NCBI GenBank assembly: GCA_009761415.1
Contig: QUOL01000039.1
Location: 1-27,783 of the forward strand
Reading direction: 5' to 3'
Origin: Sarcomyxa edulis
Lineage: Eukaryota > Basidiomycota > Agaricomycetes > Agaricales > Mycenaceae
Length of the DNA stretch: 27,783 bases
The position numbers and the translations under genes are program-made. Each line of letters begins with the position of its first letter. The stretch's first letter is position 1. This document shows positions 19,320-27,783 of the stretch, one piece after another. The notes below the pieces were generated by a model. The model was not told the DNA's origin and made no database searches. It saw only the letters and a program-made list of their open reading frames with translations.

Positions 19320-20640
19320 ATGTCTCTCGACTCCTCTTCCCCACACAAATACTGCACACCCGTGTATTATCCTGGAGCGTCCCCACGGAATTCTCGCTAT
19401 TACGTTGTGACGTTTGGACGTGTCACTGGGATCTTTCGGAGCTGGTAGTTCTTTTCTTCTATCTTATATTAGCACGATACTGATCTATATCAAGGCTTAT
19501 TGTCGAACCTCTCGTCCTCGGTTTCTCTGGCAGTTCTCACAAGAAGTTCAGCACTGCAGAGGAGGCGGTTGAGAGATGGCGCGAAAACTATCTCATACAT
19601 CACGCCAGCGGGAATCACCATCCAGAACTTGCCGAGATTGCAAAAAGGAACGATAAGACTCCTGTTCTGCCTGCTCCTGTTTCTCTCGAGGAACTTCGTA
19701 AAGAGGCCATCCGGCGTCAAGTCCGTCCAGCGACACCTCCTCTGACTCCCACCAAACCACCTCCTACTTACGAAACCTCAGCTTTCACCACCCCTTCAAC
19801 CCCAGTCAAAACCCCGCTACCTGTGTACATCCGTTCTGCTTCACCAACTCCCGTCCGTCGTACGTCTACAAAACCTGCCCGCCATTGCTCACCCCCGGAT
19901 GTCAATGCACCTTCGCCTGCCCGGGGTGCTCCACCCATGTCAACTCCCACAAGACTATCTTCGTCAGTATCTGGGAAGTCTTGTTTGTCGGCGTCGTCTC
20001 CGGTGCAGCCATCGTCAGGCCCAATCAGGGATTCATCGGAGGGAGTCTCTCGTAGCTCCATTCAGCCTACAACACCCCCCAGTTCCATTGCTTCCTCTAC
20101 TTCTCTGGTTGTTCGACCCCAGAGCAGGCCTGTGGTGCGTAGGCCTCCGAGAAACGTTTATGGGGTGTCTTTTGGGTCGTTCCGTAATGCGATATCCAAT
20201 AATCGGTGCGTATAACATTCACTCACATTCACTCCCCTACTCATGATCTGGATCTATGGACAGAGAGTCGGCTTATAGCCTGTATACTCTATTTCGTGAC
20301 GCGCAGTGCCAGCCGGGTTTCCATGTAGGTCCTCTCGAGGAAGTCGTGGCGGACATCACAGCAGGCTGGGAAGACACATTCTTCTCGTTCAATCAGGGCG
20401 AGGGCGACGTCCTCACCTATTCGAACTTGTACGTGTCTTGTCTCTCCCTCTTCTTGCGCGTAGATGATACTAATCGTGACCTGTAGCAACCTCGCCCGCG
20501 CCAAGTTTGAACAACTCTGCACGTTTTCGGACACCGTCGAAATGTTGCTCGACGAAACGCTCCAAGGTACAGAGAGGCACGAGGAGCACAATTGTGAAGA
20601 CCACGGCTGGAGAAACTGCCCTGAGGGTGTCAGCATGTAA
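19320..20640 (+). CDS. Gene B: protein with RNase H1 N-terminal (viroplasmin-like) domain
   Basis: Four exons: 19320-19444, 19495-20205, 20264-20428 and 20487-20640, 384 residues. All three introns (50, 58 and 58 bp) have GT..AG ends and keep phase; the first has CTGAT and the third ACTAAT as candidate branch points. ATG 19320 begins MSLDSSSPHKYC. Residues ~27-71 read YYVVTFGRVTGIFRSW, then VLGFSGSSHKKFSTAEEAV. This is the Y.V..G...GI...W....V.GFSG...K.F....EA pattern of the RNase H1 N-terminal domain, which in characterised proteins binds RNA:DNA hybrids or double-stranded RNA. A Pro/Ser/Thr-rich linker of ~150 residues follows, then PRNVYGVSFGSF and an acidic, helical C-terminus ending in a Cys/His-containing tail. 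No RNase H catalytic domain is present. It resembles multi-copy mushroom proteins that carry this domain alone. Intact as far as I can see. Confidence 0.8.
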
Positions 20641-21300
20641 CATTGTTAGACTCATTGTGCAGTAAACACGCCTCGCAGTGCTTTTTTTCCCAATCAAATA
20701 GCTACATTTTGTAGCACACATATATACCTTTATCCCATCTCTCCAGAACAAGTTGTCCCACCTTCCCAGGTTCCATTGACCTGCGACGTCATTGATGAAG
20801 CAAAGACTTAGACATTGAGCACAGTTGTGTAAGTAAAACATGAGATTCTGCGAAGGTAGGGGCTGTAGAACAGCTTCGCGACCCAGTCCAATAACATGTA
20901 GTCCAGCTTTCGGATTGGTCCCGAGCACGACACATATCCTCAGTGAAGTTACATTCAACCATCTTCTTCTTTCTCATTCTTGCCGAAGCACAACACGCCG
21001 TGCTCAACGCGTTCGTACACCACCCCTCCCTATACCATACGGCGCAACCAACTCGTGGTACCGATAACTGTCGCACCCAACGAAATGGGGTACACTTCCT
21101 GCTAGCATTGAAAGGCTAAGTACATCAGTCAGTCGACCATTTGACGTATCCAGCTATGCGCACATACCGCACATACCATTGAGAGCAACAGCCAATGCTC
21201 CCAGGAACGATGCTCTGAACATTGGCGTTGAAGATCGGTGTGGAAGATTGGAGTTGAAGATCGGGAGTGTTGCGAGTGTTGAAGTAATGATATAGCACGC
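20641..21300. other. Gene B 3' flank and intergenic DNA
   Basis: The minus-strand frame 20470-20958 overlaps the last exon of gene B and has no recognisable motif, so I do not call it. No repeat or RNA gene is visible until the tandem duplication at 21301. Confidence 0.4.
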
Positions 21301-21620
21301 ATGACGAGTGTGGGGAAGCATAAGATATATATGAGATGCAGTTGTTTCCGCCAGGTGCGTGTAGTTTCAGTGCCCTATGAAACCGACAGAAGACATGTTA
21401 GCAGCTTTGCTACGACGCGCCTTTTGTATATATATCACAATACCTATGACCGTAAACATGACGAGTGTGGGGAAGCATAGGATATACTATATGAGATGCA
21501 ATTGTTTCCGCCAGGTGCGTGTAGTTTCAGTGCCCTATGAAACCGACAGAAAGACATGTTAGCAGCTCTGTTACGACGCGCCTTTTGTATATATAATACA
21601 ATACCTATGACCGTCAACAT
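21301..21620 (+). repeat. Tandem duplication of a ~157-bp unit
   Basis: Copy 1 is 21301-21457 and copy 2 is 21458-21620, starting ATGACGAGTGTGGGGAAGCA in both. Identity is about 93%; differences are small indels and single changes. It lies upstream of gene C and could have duplicated regulatory DNA; nothing in it looks coding. Confidence 0.9.
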
Positions 21621-21671
21621 GAATCGAAGATGGAGGAGGAGGTTGCAAAGACAGTAACGAATTGGCTGCAA

Positions 21672-21825
21672 ACAGACGCGAACGAGATGCGAACGAGGTG
21701 CGAACGAGGTGCGAACGAGGTGAGAATTGGGTGCGAACGAGATGCGAACGAGGTGCGAACGAGGTGCAAACGAGGTGAGAATTGGGTGCGAACGAGGTGC
21801 GAATGGGTGCGAACAGGTGTCAAGT
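21672..21825 (+). repeat. Minisatellite of 10-11 bp units (GTGCGAACGA), with 55-bp higher order
   Basis: At least twelve units close to GTGCGAACGAG. A longer block (GAGATGCGAACGAGGTGCGA... ending GAGAATTGG) repeats with a 55-bp period, at 21684 and 21739. It is in open frame with gene C, and related GCGAACATC repeats occur in the opposite orientation inside gene A exon 5. Confidence 0.9.
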
Positions 21826-21959
21826 TGCGAACAAAAGTCGTGAACAAGCGCCGAATTCGTCACTTTTTCCATGCATTGCCCTTAGCACTTGTCAAACGCA
21901 CTTTCATCTGTCTTTGCTCTTTGCTCTCATTCACTCACCTTCTTTCTCAATTCTTTCTC

Positions 21960-23105
21960 ATGGCATCTTCACCTTCAAGAAGGCCAAAAAAGGCAAAACC
22001 CAAAGCCAAAGTCAAAAACAAGAACAAGAACAAGTCAGCCTCGACTGAAGCAATGGAGACATCGAAGTCGAATAGGTCAAATAGTAACTCGGGAAGCGAT
22101 AAGAGTCGGTCTGCTAGGAAAAGTGCCCTATACTATTCAAAGTACGTCGTTGTGACTTCTCCTATCCATGACATCTCTCATCAATGATCTACTAGGAACG
22201 GAGCGATGCTACGAGAAAAGGCTAAGCTTCGGATGCGTGATTATCGTGCCGCTCGAGCAACAGCGACGCAACTTGACACTCCTGCTCCTGCTGCCCATCG
22301 ACACTCCACCCAAGCTCCGCAACCTGACACTCCTGCTCCTGATGTCCAACGACACTCTACCCAAGTTCCTCAAACTGTAACCCAGCGTGAATCTACATTC
22401 AGCCGCTCCCAGTCCTCCCCTCTTCCAGATGATTTGACCCCAGAACCGTCTCCGTCTCCCGGTCCTTTTGCATCTCAGCTTCCTCGTTCCCCTCGTTCTC
22501 CCACTCCTGATCTCCCAGCTCCTTCCCGATCTCCATCTCCAATTCATCGCTCGAGAAGAGTAGACGACCAATGCATAGATCCTCGTCTCCGATCCACGCA
22601 TATGGAGCTGGAAGATATCGCCCTACAAGGTGTTGACCTCGATCTCGTATTCGACCTTGAAACCCTTCCATACGAGTTCGACATTGACAATTCCGACATC
22701 AATATTCACTTTGATCGCGTCAACCTGCCGCACAATCTCGACGTCATGGATCATTTTGATCCTGAAGACGAATTCTACATGGTCACTCATAGGCGATGTG
22801 TGGGGGAATGGGCTAGTCGATGGGGGCATACATCGTGTTGGGCGCAGGAAATCAAAAGCAGCTATCATCAGCTTCGTACGGAGCTGCAACGGGAACAATT
22901 CGCATGCACTGTAGGCACCCACGCCTACCAGGGCCGCATCATCGTCCGTCAGCTTACCGGTATATTGGATGTAAGACCTTTTCCGAAGGAAGATTGGCAC
23001 CTGAGGGAATTATGGAGGACTTCAATGGAGCTGTTGGAACCCATCTATCGTGGGCTTGCTATCATCGATGCTTGGTTGGACTTTTTGCGCGTAGTCTCCG
23101 TATAA
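21960..23105 (+). CDS. Gene C: multi-copy-type protein with Lys-rich N-terminus
   Basis: Two exons, 21960-22141 and 22196-23105, joined over a 54-bp GTACGT...CTACTAG intron; 363 residues. ATG 21960 begins MASSPSRRPKKAKPKAKV, a Lys-rich stretch likely to act as a nuclear localisation signal, followed by a Ser-rich segment. A YYSKNGAMLREKAKLRMRDYRAARA-like basic helix crosses the intron and looks like the basic arm of a zipper-type region. A Pro/Ser-rich linker of ~100 residues with two DTPAP repeats comes next, then an acidic section rich in Asp (LDLVFDLETLPYEFDID) and a C-terminal domain with WASRWGHTSCWAQEI and LEPIYRGLAIIDAWLDF. I know no function. The same frame is open upstream to ATG 21630 through the minisatellite, so the start is uncertain; 21960 is preferred because the basic tail begins there. 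No internal break was found. Confidence 0.65.
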
Positions 23106-23212
23106 CATTCATTCTGGCGTCTTAACATAGATTACCCCTGTATCGAGTCAAAAAAGTGACATTCATTCTGGCGTATTGACATAGATTGCCCCTATATCGA
23201 GTCAAAAAAGTG
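23105..23212 (+). repeat. 54-bp tandem duplication directly after gene C
   Basis: Copies start at 23105 and 23159 with ACATTCATTCTGGCGT and end with CGAGTCAAAAAAGTG. They differ at about five positions. The gene C stop codon is at the very start of copy 1. Confidence 0.9.
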
Positions 23213-23268
23213 GACGCGTCGCGCACGTGATCGTGAATCTGAGTTCGAATCCTTGTTTGACTTAAGTA
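23200..23268 (+). other. tRNA-like sequence, doubtful
   Basis: AGTCAAA and TTTGACT form a 7-bp acceptor-like stem enclosing a B-box-like AGTTCGAATCC. The enclosed length (63 nt in total) is short for a tRNA, no A-box is seen and the T-stem pairs poorly. It may be a tRNA or SINE relic, or chance. Confidence 0.25.
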
Positions 23269-23444
23269 AATTTTTCGTTTCCACTGCCACCATACTGTTA
23301 CTTCGTCGTCTTGCTATCACATCCACATTCTTCAAACTTCAACCAGCTGGGACAGTGGGGCCATAGCAGGCACCAACCGTCGTAAGTCCCTTCTAAATAT
23401 ATTTAGGCCAACGACCTGAGTAACCCGTGCACTGAGCCTCACCC

Positions 23445-24703
23445 ATGGGTACTATGGCGGGGAGCTCAAGGTTAAGGGCTTTTTGCCTTCTGCTGGTCAT
23501 TGTACTGCACTTACTACTCCCTCCCCTTCTCTCACAGGCAAGTCCAGATAATGACTCGAACAGTAAGTGGCCACTTTCCACAACAACACAGCATGCTGAC
23601 ACCTACGCGTTTTAGACGCGTCAGGGGACAGAATTCTTGCCCTTCTCAATGGACACCACGTCGAGGATACTTCCTATACGCGCAAACATTCAGTTGGACT
23701 CCTTGGCTTGACGTGCAAGGCAAGAGGAGATATCTCGAGAAGTACAAGGTGTGGGGGATAATGAGGGTGTTTTTTTGTCGTACGGGTCACACTGTGTCTC
23801 TCCCGCAAGGTCGAGATCTTCTTCATTGTCCTCTCTTTCTGACTGCCTCTCCGACATGTCCGTTGATCGCGTCGTGGAAGTCGCCCCCCATAGCCCTCCT
23901 CAGTCAATGTCAGATGACATCGACACGTCTTTCGTTCCTCCGGAGTCAAGCTCCCCAATTCCCAGCTCACCTACTCAACGCTCGTCGTTCTCCATGTTGC
24001 GCTCAGTCTCCCCCATCTCGTTGCCATCGCGCTCAGCGTCCGTCATGTCTTGTCCGACATTCCCTGTCCCAAGCTTGCCGTCCGTTGCCAAGACAGCTGG
24101 CCACTCGGTGGAGCGAGCGCGTGCAAGAAGGCAAGCACGTAAACGCTGTCACCAGAAGGCAATTAAACGGGCGGAGGACGCTCTGCAGTCCTCTTCCGCT
24201 CCTCGGTATCGTGTACGCTCCTCTACGTCAGTCAAGTATTCAAAACCTATCGCCATCAAGTCATTATTCAGCATTAAGAATATGCCTACCACACACGGGT
24301 CATTCACCGGGTTACGCCAGAAGGTGGTGAGGAAAAGGCCCTTCCAATTGGACGAACTCTTGGACAAGGGTTTCAAGCTTCGCAAGTGGGACGGACGGTC
24401 AGCTTTAGCACTCATCGTTGCCCTCCGTGACTGACATCTGCAGCCTTCATCAGAGACACACACGTCATAACGGATGTAGGCCAACGCATCATGGTCACTC
24501 TCGTAGGATATCCCAAGGACAATCCCTCTTCGCGTTCAAAGCCATGGGCTGGCGTAGCAAGCGGGGCCGCTTCCATTATTGATACGACTCGTACACAACA
24601 GGGCATCTCTCCCACGTCGCCACCGTAGGGTAATTTTGCGGCTCTGGCATGCGGCGTTTCATACGGCGGAGGCCAAGAGGTGCGAAGCCTGAGCAAACGA
24701 TAA
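23445..24703 (+). pseudogene. Gene D: secreted-start multi-copy family protein, interrupted by a stop
   Basis: Exons 23445-23562, 23616-23748 and 23810 to about 24397 join over GTAAGT (53 bp) and GTGTGG (61 bp) introns in phase. The last exon is about 24444-24703. The N-terminus has a basic lead and a long hydrophobic core (FCLLLVIVLHLLL), a likely signal peptide or anchor. The middle is Ser/Pro-rich with a basic stretch (ARARRQARKRCHQ). Then come MPTTHGSFTGLRQKV and GFKLRKWDG, which I recall as the hallmark of a large agaricomycete protein family, continued in exon 4 by VITDVGQRIMVTLVGYPKD and CGVSYGGGQ. Two faults: the exon 3/4 join is off by one base with the only good donor, and an in-frame TAG (24626-24628) interrupts the conserved tail, which continues to TAA at 24701-24703. 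It could be a recent pseudogene or a shortened, still expressed protein. Confidence 0.65.
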
Positions 24704-25060
24704 ATACTCAACTTAGTCATCAGGCATGGGGTTTTCTGAGGGGGATTTCTTTCCCATGGGGGGTTCTAAGTAGAATAATCCTGTAAGTTAGTTAGTCCCA
24801 GGATTTAGCCACTTAAAAAATTTTTGATGGGATATCCCAAGGGGGGCAACCGGCAAACGCCTAGACCAGAGGGAGGGAGGAATAAATCTTAAGCAGGAAC
24901 TTACTTTTGGATAGTATGAGGCTGTATTGAAGCTTATTTACTGTATTAACCACAGCCAAGGCGATTCAAGTTCCACTCAAAAAGAACACAAAATTGTCGT
25001 GATTGGTGGCTACGTGGACCACGTGGAGTTTCCTAGTAGAGCCGTCTTAAAATTATAATT
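24704..25060. other. Intergenic stretch
   Basis: No gene. It contains a GGGATATCCC palindrome (24829-24838), some G-runs, and a TACGTGGACCACGTGG motif (25012-25027) with a CCACGTGG core that is a possible bHLH-type site upstream of the zinc-finger fragment. Confidence 0.35.
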
Positions 25061-25446
25061 ATGTTCCTTCATCAAATCTACGAACCGGATGGCGAAGGAG
25101 AAGAAGTTGACTCAGGTGAGAGTTTTTCTCTCACTACAGGTATCAAGGGTGCACATCAGTTGACGATTCACATACTTAGCCTCCTCAGTACAATGCAGAC
25201 AGCACCCGATACTGCGAGACTTGTCTGACAGACATCAAAGTCGGATTCGGTGGCAAAACAAACTTGGAAACCCATCTTACAAGTATCACCGAGAACTCAT
25301 ATTGGAACCTCGCCCAGGCCTGGATATCACAAGTTTCTTCAGGCGCGTAGACCGCCCGAGTCGTAACGCGCAACCAGTTTCTGAGCCAGGACCTCCCCAC
25401 TTTTCAATTATGTTGTACCTGGCTTCCACATTCAAGTTCTGTCAAT
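25061..25446 (+). pseudogene. Zinc-finger (BED/C2H2-like) fragment, frameshifted
   Basis: ATG 25061 starts a short acidic exon (to 25115, GTGAGA donor). After an acceptor at about 25179 one frame reads YCETCLTDIKVGFGGKTNLE, a CxxC with a Gly-rich turn followed by a His, as in the single zinc fingers of multi-copy agaricomycete proteins. At about 25280 the resemblance moves to the next frame (YHRELI...ITSFFRRVDRP), which supplies the second His and the usual F(F)xx(V)xxP tail, and runs to a stop at 25446. The one-base shift and short length indicate a decayed fragment. Zinc-finger identity is inferred from CxxC...H...H spacing only. Confidence 0.4.
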
Positions 25447-25454
25447 AAATTCAA

Positions 25455-25735
25455 TAGGGTGTTTCACACCCATCCAACTTTGGCCAACTCGATCTCCAAC
25501 TTCGTCTCAAATTTTGCACCAACTTTGACATCATTCTGGTAAATCCTGCGTAAAAAAAAAATCTGAGTTGGGGAAATGAGTGGGAAGGCAAAGTTGGAGC
25601 AAAGTTGGCTGTCAAATCGGGCTCGGGAGCACGACTTCATCCCAACTCGCAAAGTTGGAGGATTTCAGAAATCGAAGTTGGGGATTCGAGTTGGGCCCAA
25701 GTTGGGCCCGAGTTGGCCAGGTGTGAAACACCCTA
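25455..25735. mobile_element. MITE with 14-bp terminal inverted repeats and TA duplication
   Basis: TAGGGTGTTTCACACC (25455-25470) is matched exactly in reverse by GGTGTGAAACACCCTA (25720-25735). The outer TA on each side fits a TA target-site duplication, leaving 14-bp TIRs GGGTGTTTCACACC. Inside, CCAACTTTGGCCAACTC near the left end and AAGTTGGGCCCGAGTTGGCC near the right form further inverted matches. At 281 bp with no ORF it is non-autonomous; a TA duplication suggests a Tc1/mariner-type transposase, but the family is not proven. Confidence 0.85.
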
Positions 25736-25832
25736 ATGTATTCTGGGGTTTTGAAACCTTCCCAATCCAGCCGTAACAAAATTGGGACCCGGCAACAATG
25801 TTCCCATGTGACCCCCCCAACAGGAATGAGGC

Positions 25833-27564
25833 TCAGTTGGCTTGCAACCCCCGTCTCTCCCTCTCTAATCCAGATGAATTGACTTGACAAGCTTCAGAAC
25901 AAAGGTAAACGCGGTCTGCAGGGGTCAGAACTGCATTTATGAACCTCTGAACATTGTTCCTCTTGTACATTGTGTGCGTATTGTGTTGGCTGAGGCTCAT
26001 GCGAGGTGCACGACGAAACACTAACTGTAAGCTTCCTAATGCACCTTCATTGACATCATTGGTAGCAGGTATCCATACCCGGTCTTTCTCTGCCTGTGTC
26101 ATCCCAGAAATTGTGCCACCTGCTTCAAACTCACTACAGAATCGACCTCAGGTTTCTAGAGCACGGTTAAAAAATGCTATGAGACAAGGCTTGAGGTGCG
26201 GTAGGGAGCTGGACATCCTCTGTACTGCATAAAATACCTCTGGCCTCTCTCACGGCTTTCCATCCAGTGCCCCAGTTTTAAAAGAGGCATCTGCTGCAAG
26301 AAGAAGCTCCAGTTTTGAGATAATAGCTCGACAGTGAGCCTTTACTTTCTCGTGAAGTGGTCCAAGCTCCAAGGCATTGATTTGTTCCGCATATAAGGAT
26401 GGCTTAATGCCTGAGAATACAGACCAAGGACAGATAGTTCAGTGAGTGTCGAAATGTCTTTGAGTCCATTGAAGACATTGGTTTCCATATGATTGAAGGT
26501 GCCACTCTCATTTTTATTGGGCACAAGCAAGAGAAAATCAAGATAGAACGGAAGGTGAACCAGGAGTTCACCTGCTGCCTTGCAATGCGACTGAAAGTGT
26601 GTACTGCTTATTCCCGGAAATAAAATTGGATAGCCAAGCTGATGTTCAAAGTGCATCTGGTATGTGTCTTGTTGTCCTTTTTTATCATCCTTGTGACGGA
26701 AAATTGCCCCTGCTAAACTCGTCAACTTTACCCCTCCACTTTGAGAGGACTCCAAAGCATTATCCCAAGCCTTAGATGGACCGGCGGCGGCAGCGGCGGT
26801 TTCCCGATTCATTAACTTAATTGGACCAACTAATCCAGCTTTGTCCCAGAATTCAGACATTGCCTTTGCGCCACCCTTCACGGAGTTCATTTCCTTCTGC
26901 ATGCAGCACCCAGCCCATACAAAGAGCTGGGCTTCATGTTTCTCAGCGTCCGATAACGCTCCCCATGCCTTGTCACCAAACCGAAGGCAAATTTGGTTGT
27001 AGGTCTTGCGATCATGTCAATCCTTCTCAGCCTCAGAGAGTGCGTCCCATTCAGCCTGTTCTCCAGCCTTGTTGATGTTACGCTTGTTCTCTTCCCAAAC
27101 AACGGTAACAACTCCCCCAGTGGAGTTTTGTGCATGAGCCTTTCACCGTGGAGCGCCTGAGTACAGAACTGCTTCCATTCCTCCATCAACTGAGCAAGCT
27201 TCTTTTGATCTTCTGCATGGTCGGACCCTAATCCCAATATATAAGCAGCAAAAGCGAGAGCATTTGCGGGGATCTGGTGACCAAGAGGACTTTTGTTGTA
27301 CGTATGGTAGAAATTGTTGTGCAGAATCTTCCATCTCTCTAATTGTGTTTTACTTGTATGGTCAGGGCCCGATGTGATACCACAGAAACACAATTTTGGG
27401 ACATTTGTAGAGCTCTCAATTGGGGTTGGCTGCTGTACGTGCACCCGCAATCTACTGGCCGTATTCTGAGTTGGCCGATCCAGATTATACAAAGGAACTC
27501 GAGTCGTTATATGCTTCGCTTCATACGGGTTATGTCTAATCTTTGTGCCGTCACCGCTCGTCAC
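25833..27564 (-). pseudogene. Decayed member of the 'VWAGCCM(Q/H)KE.NSVKGG' agaricomycete family
   Basis: Minus-strand frames, read in order, give a protein I recall from many mushroom genomes: LCFCGITSGPDHTSK, YILGLGSDHAEDQ (27564 to about 27150), then VWAGCC and QKEMNSVKGG, TAAAAAGPSKA, GGVKLTSLAGA, FRHKDDKKGQQ (about 26940-26640), FNHMETNVFNGL, LTELSVLGLY, SHPYMR, LGPLHEKVKAHC, and finally WIPATNDVNEGALGS near 26030. Breaks: frameshifts at about 27120-27140 and 26385, and in-frame TGA codons at 27017-27019, 26250-26252 and 26148-26150. Two of the TGAs sit where a CGA would fit and one where a TGG would, consistent with C-to-T decay. The N-terminus has no clear start (the frame opens at a GTG), so it is truncated or spliced beyond 27564. 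Function unknown; high copy number in related genomes suggests a mobile origin. Confidence 0.7.
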
Positions 27565-27643
27565 AAAGCCTGTGTCAATATAAGCAGGATATCGAAATTA
27601 AGTAGTGCCGGTAAGTACACATCAGCAAACCAGGCTCCCGCTG

Positions 27644-27726
27644 TGCAGATCTACAGAGATCTGCATAAGGAGCCATAGACCGAAAGATCCCATAGAAAAG
27701 GGTCCTGAGGTTTGTAGATCTACAAA
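27644..27726. repeat. Two palindromes sharing an AGATCT core
   Basis: TGCAGATCT and AGATCTGCA (27644-27665, 4-base loop) form one hairpin. TTTGTAGATCTACAAA (27711-27726) is a perfect 16-bp palindrome. An outer pair GAGCCATAGA (27671-27680) and TCTATGGCTC (about 27755-27764) encloses the second palindrome, suggesting the end of an element cut by the window edge. Confidence 0.75.
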
Positions 27727-27783
27727 AAAGTAGAATTTCTATATTTTTTCTACCATCTCTATGGCTCATCTATAGCTATTCTA

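Noticed and set aside
20470..20958. 162-codon minus-strand ORF overlapping the end of gene B
   Set aside because: Overlaps a well-supported exon and has no motif or splice support of its own.
21672..21825. CRISPR-like repeat array
   Set aside because: Units are contiguous 10-11-mers without unique spacers; eukaryotic minisatellite.
21444..21872. Minus-strand ORF with SHLVRTSFAPR repeats
   Set aside because: It is the antisense reading of the GTGCGAACGA minisatellite, an expected product of repeat length near a multiple of codons.
15958..27564. Starship-type giant element
   Set aside because: No tyrosine-recombinase captain gene with DUF3435-like motifs is visible, and Starships are known from Pezizomycotina, not from basidiomycetes.

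Overview
The window looks like part of a filamentous basidiomycete genome, most likely an agaricomycete (mushroom-forming fungus). Three things point there: spliceosomal introns of about 50-60 bp with GTRNGY donors and YAG acceptors, TTAGGG telomere-type repeats, and several proteins that I recognise from memory as families found in many copies in Agaricomycetes. No database search was possible, so family assignments rest on motifs and memory. There is no bacterial-style operon, rRNA gene, CRISPR array or credible intact tRNA.

Layout. 0-4 kb: a decayed TKL-like fungal protein kinase on the minus strand (about 1690-3979), with a weak minus-strand ORF before it (587-1081). 4-6.1 kb: no convincing gene, but a large inverted repeat (about 5005-5426). 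6.1-8.8 kb: a single-exon hypothetical gene whose stop codon sits in a perfect palindrome, a 20-bp tandem array carrying the same core, three blocks of TTAGGG repeats, and a minus-strand ORF resembling the C-terminal part of a reverse transcriptase. The orientation (TTAGGG on the plus strand, element 3' end facing it) is the one expected of a telomere-attached retroelement such as the Coprina-type Penelope-like elements. 8.8-12.4 kb: a GC-rich island, then AT-rich DNA with several tRNA-like A-box/B-box units that look like SINE copies. 12.6-13.3 kb: a broken fragment of a DUF6589-type protein. 13.3-15.9 kb: degenerate DNA with a 114-bp tandem repeat and a pair of direct repeats.

15.9-24.7 kb is the gene-rich core. 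It holds four multi-exon genes reconstructed by joining reading frames across introns: gene A (15958-19022, minus, HMG-like segment, acidic/Ser-rich linker and Trp-rich C-terminal domain), gene B (19320-20640, plus, RNase H1 N-terminal/viroplasmin-like domain), gene C (21960-23105, plus, Lys-rich basic start) and gene D (23445-24703, plus, predicted signal peptide and a conserved C-terminal module broken by an in-frame TAG). A and B are divergent with only 297 bp between them. 25.0-27.6 kb: a frameshifted zinc-finger fragment, a TA-flanked MITE (25455-25735), and a decayed member of another multi-copy agaricomycete family (25833-27564, minus) with three in-frame stops and two frameshifts.

Overall this looks like a subtelomeric or repeat-rich accessory region where fungal-specific multi-copy gene families, retroelement debris, SINEs and MITEs accumulate and decay. 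The most interesting signals are the telomere/reverse-transcriptase junction, the cluster of multi-copy families in genes A-D with related decayed genes beside it, and a minisatellite lying in the same open frame as gene C.
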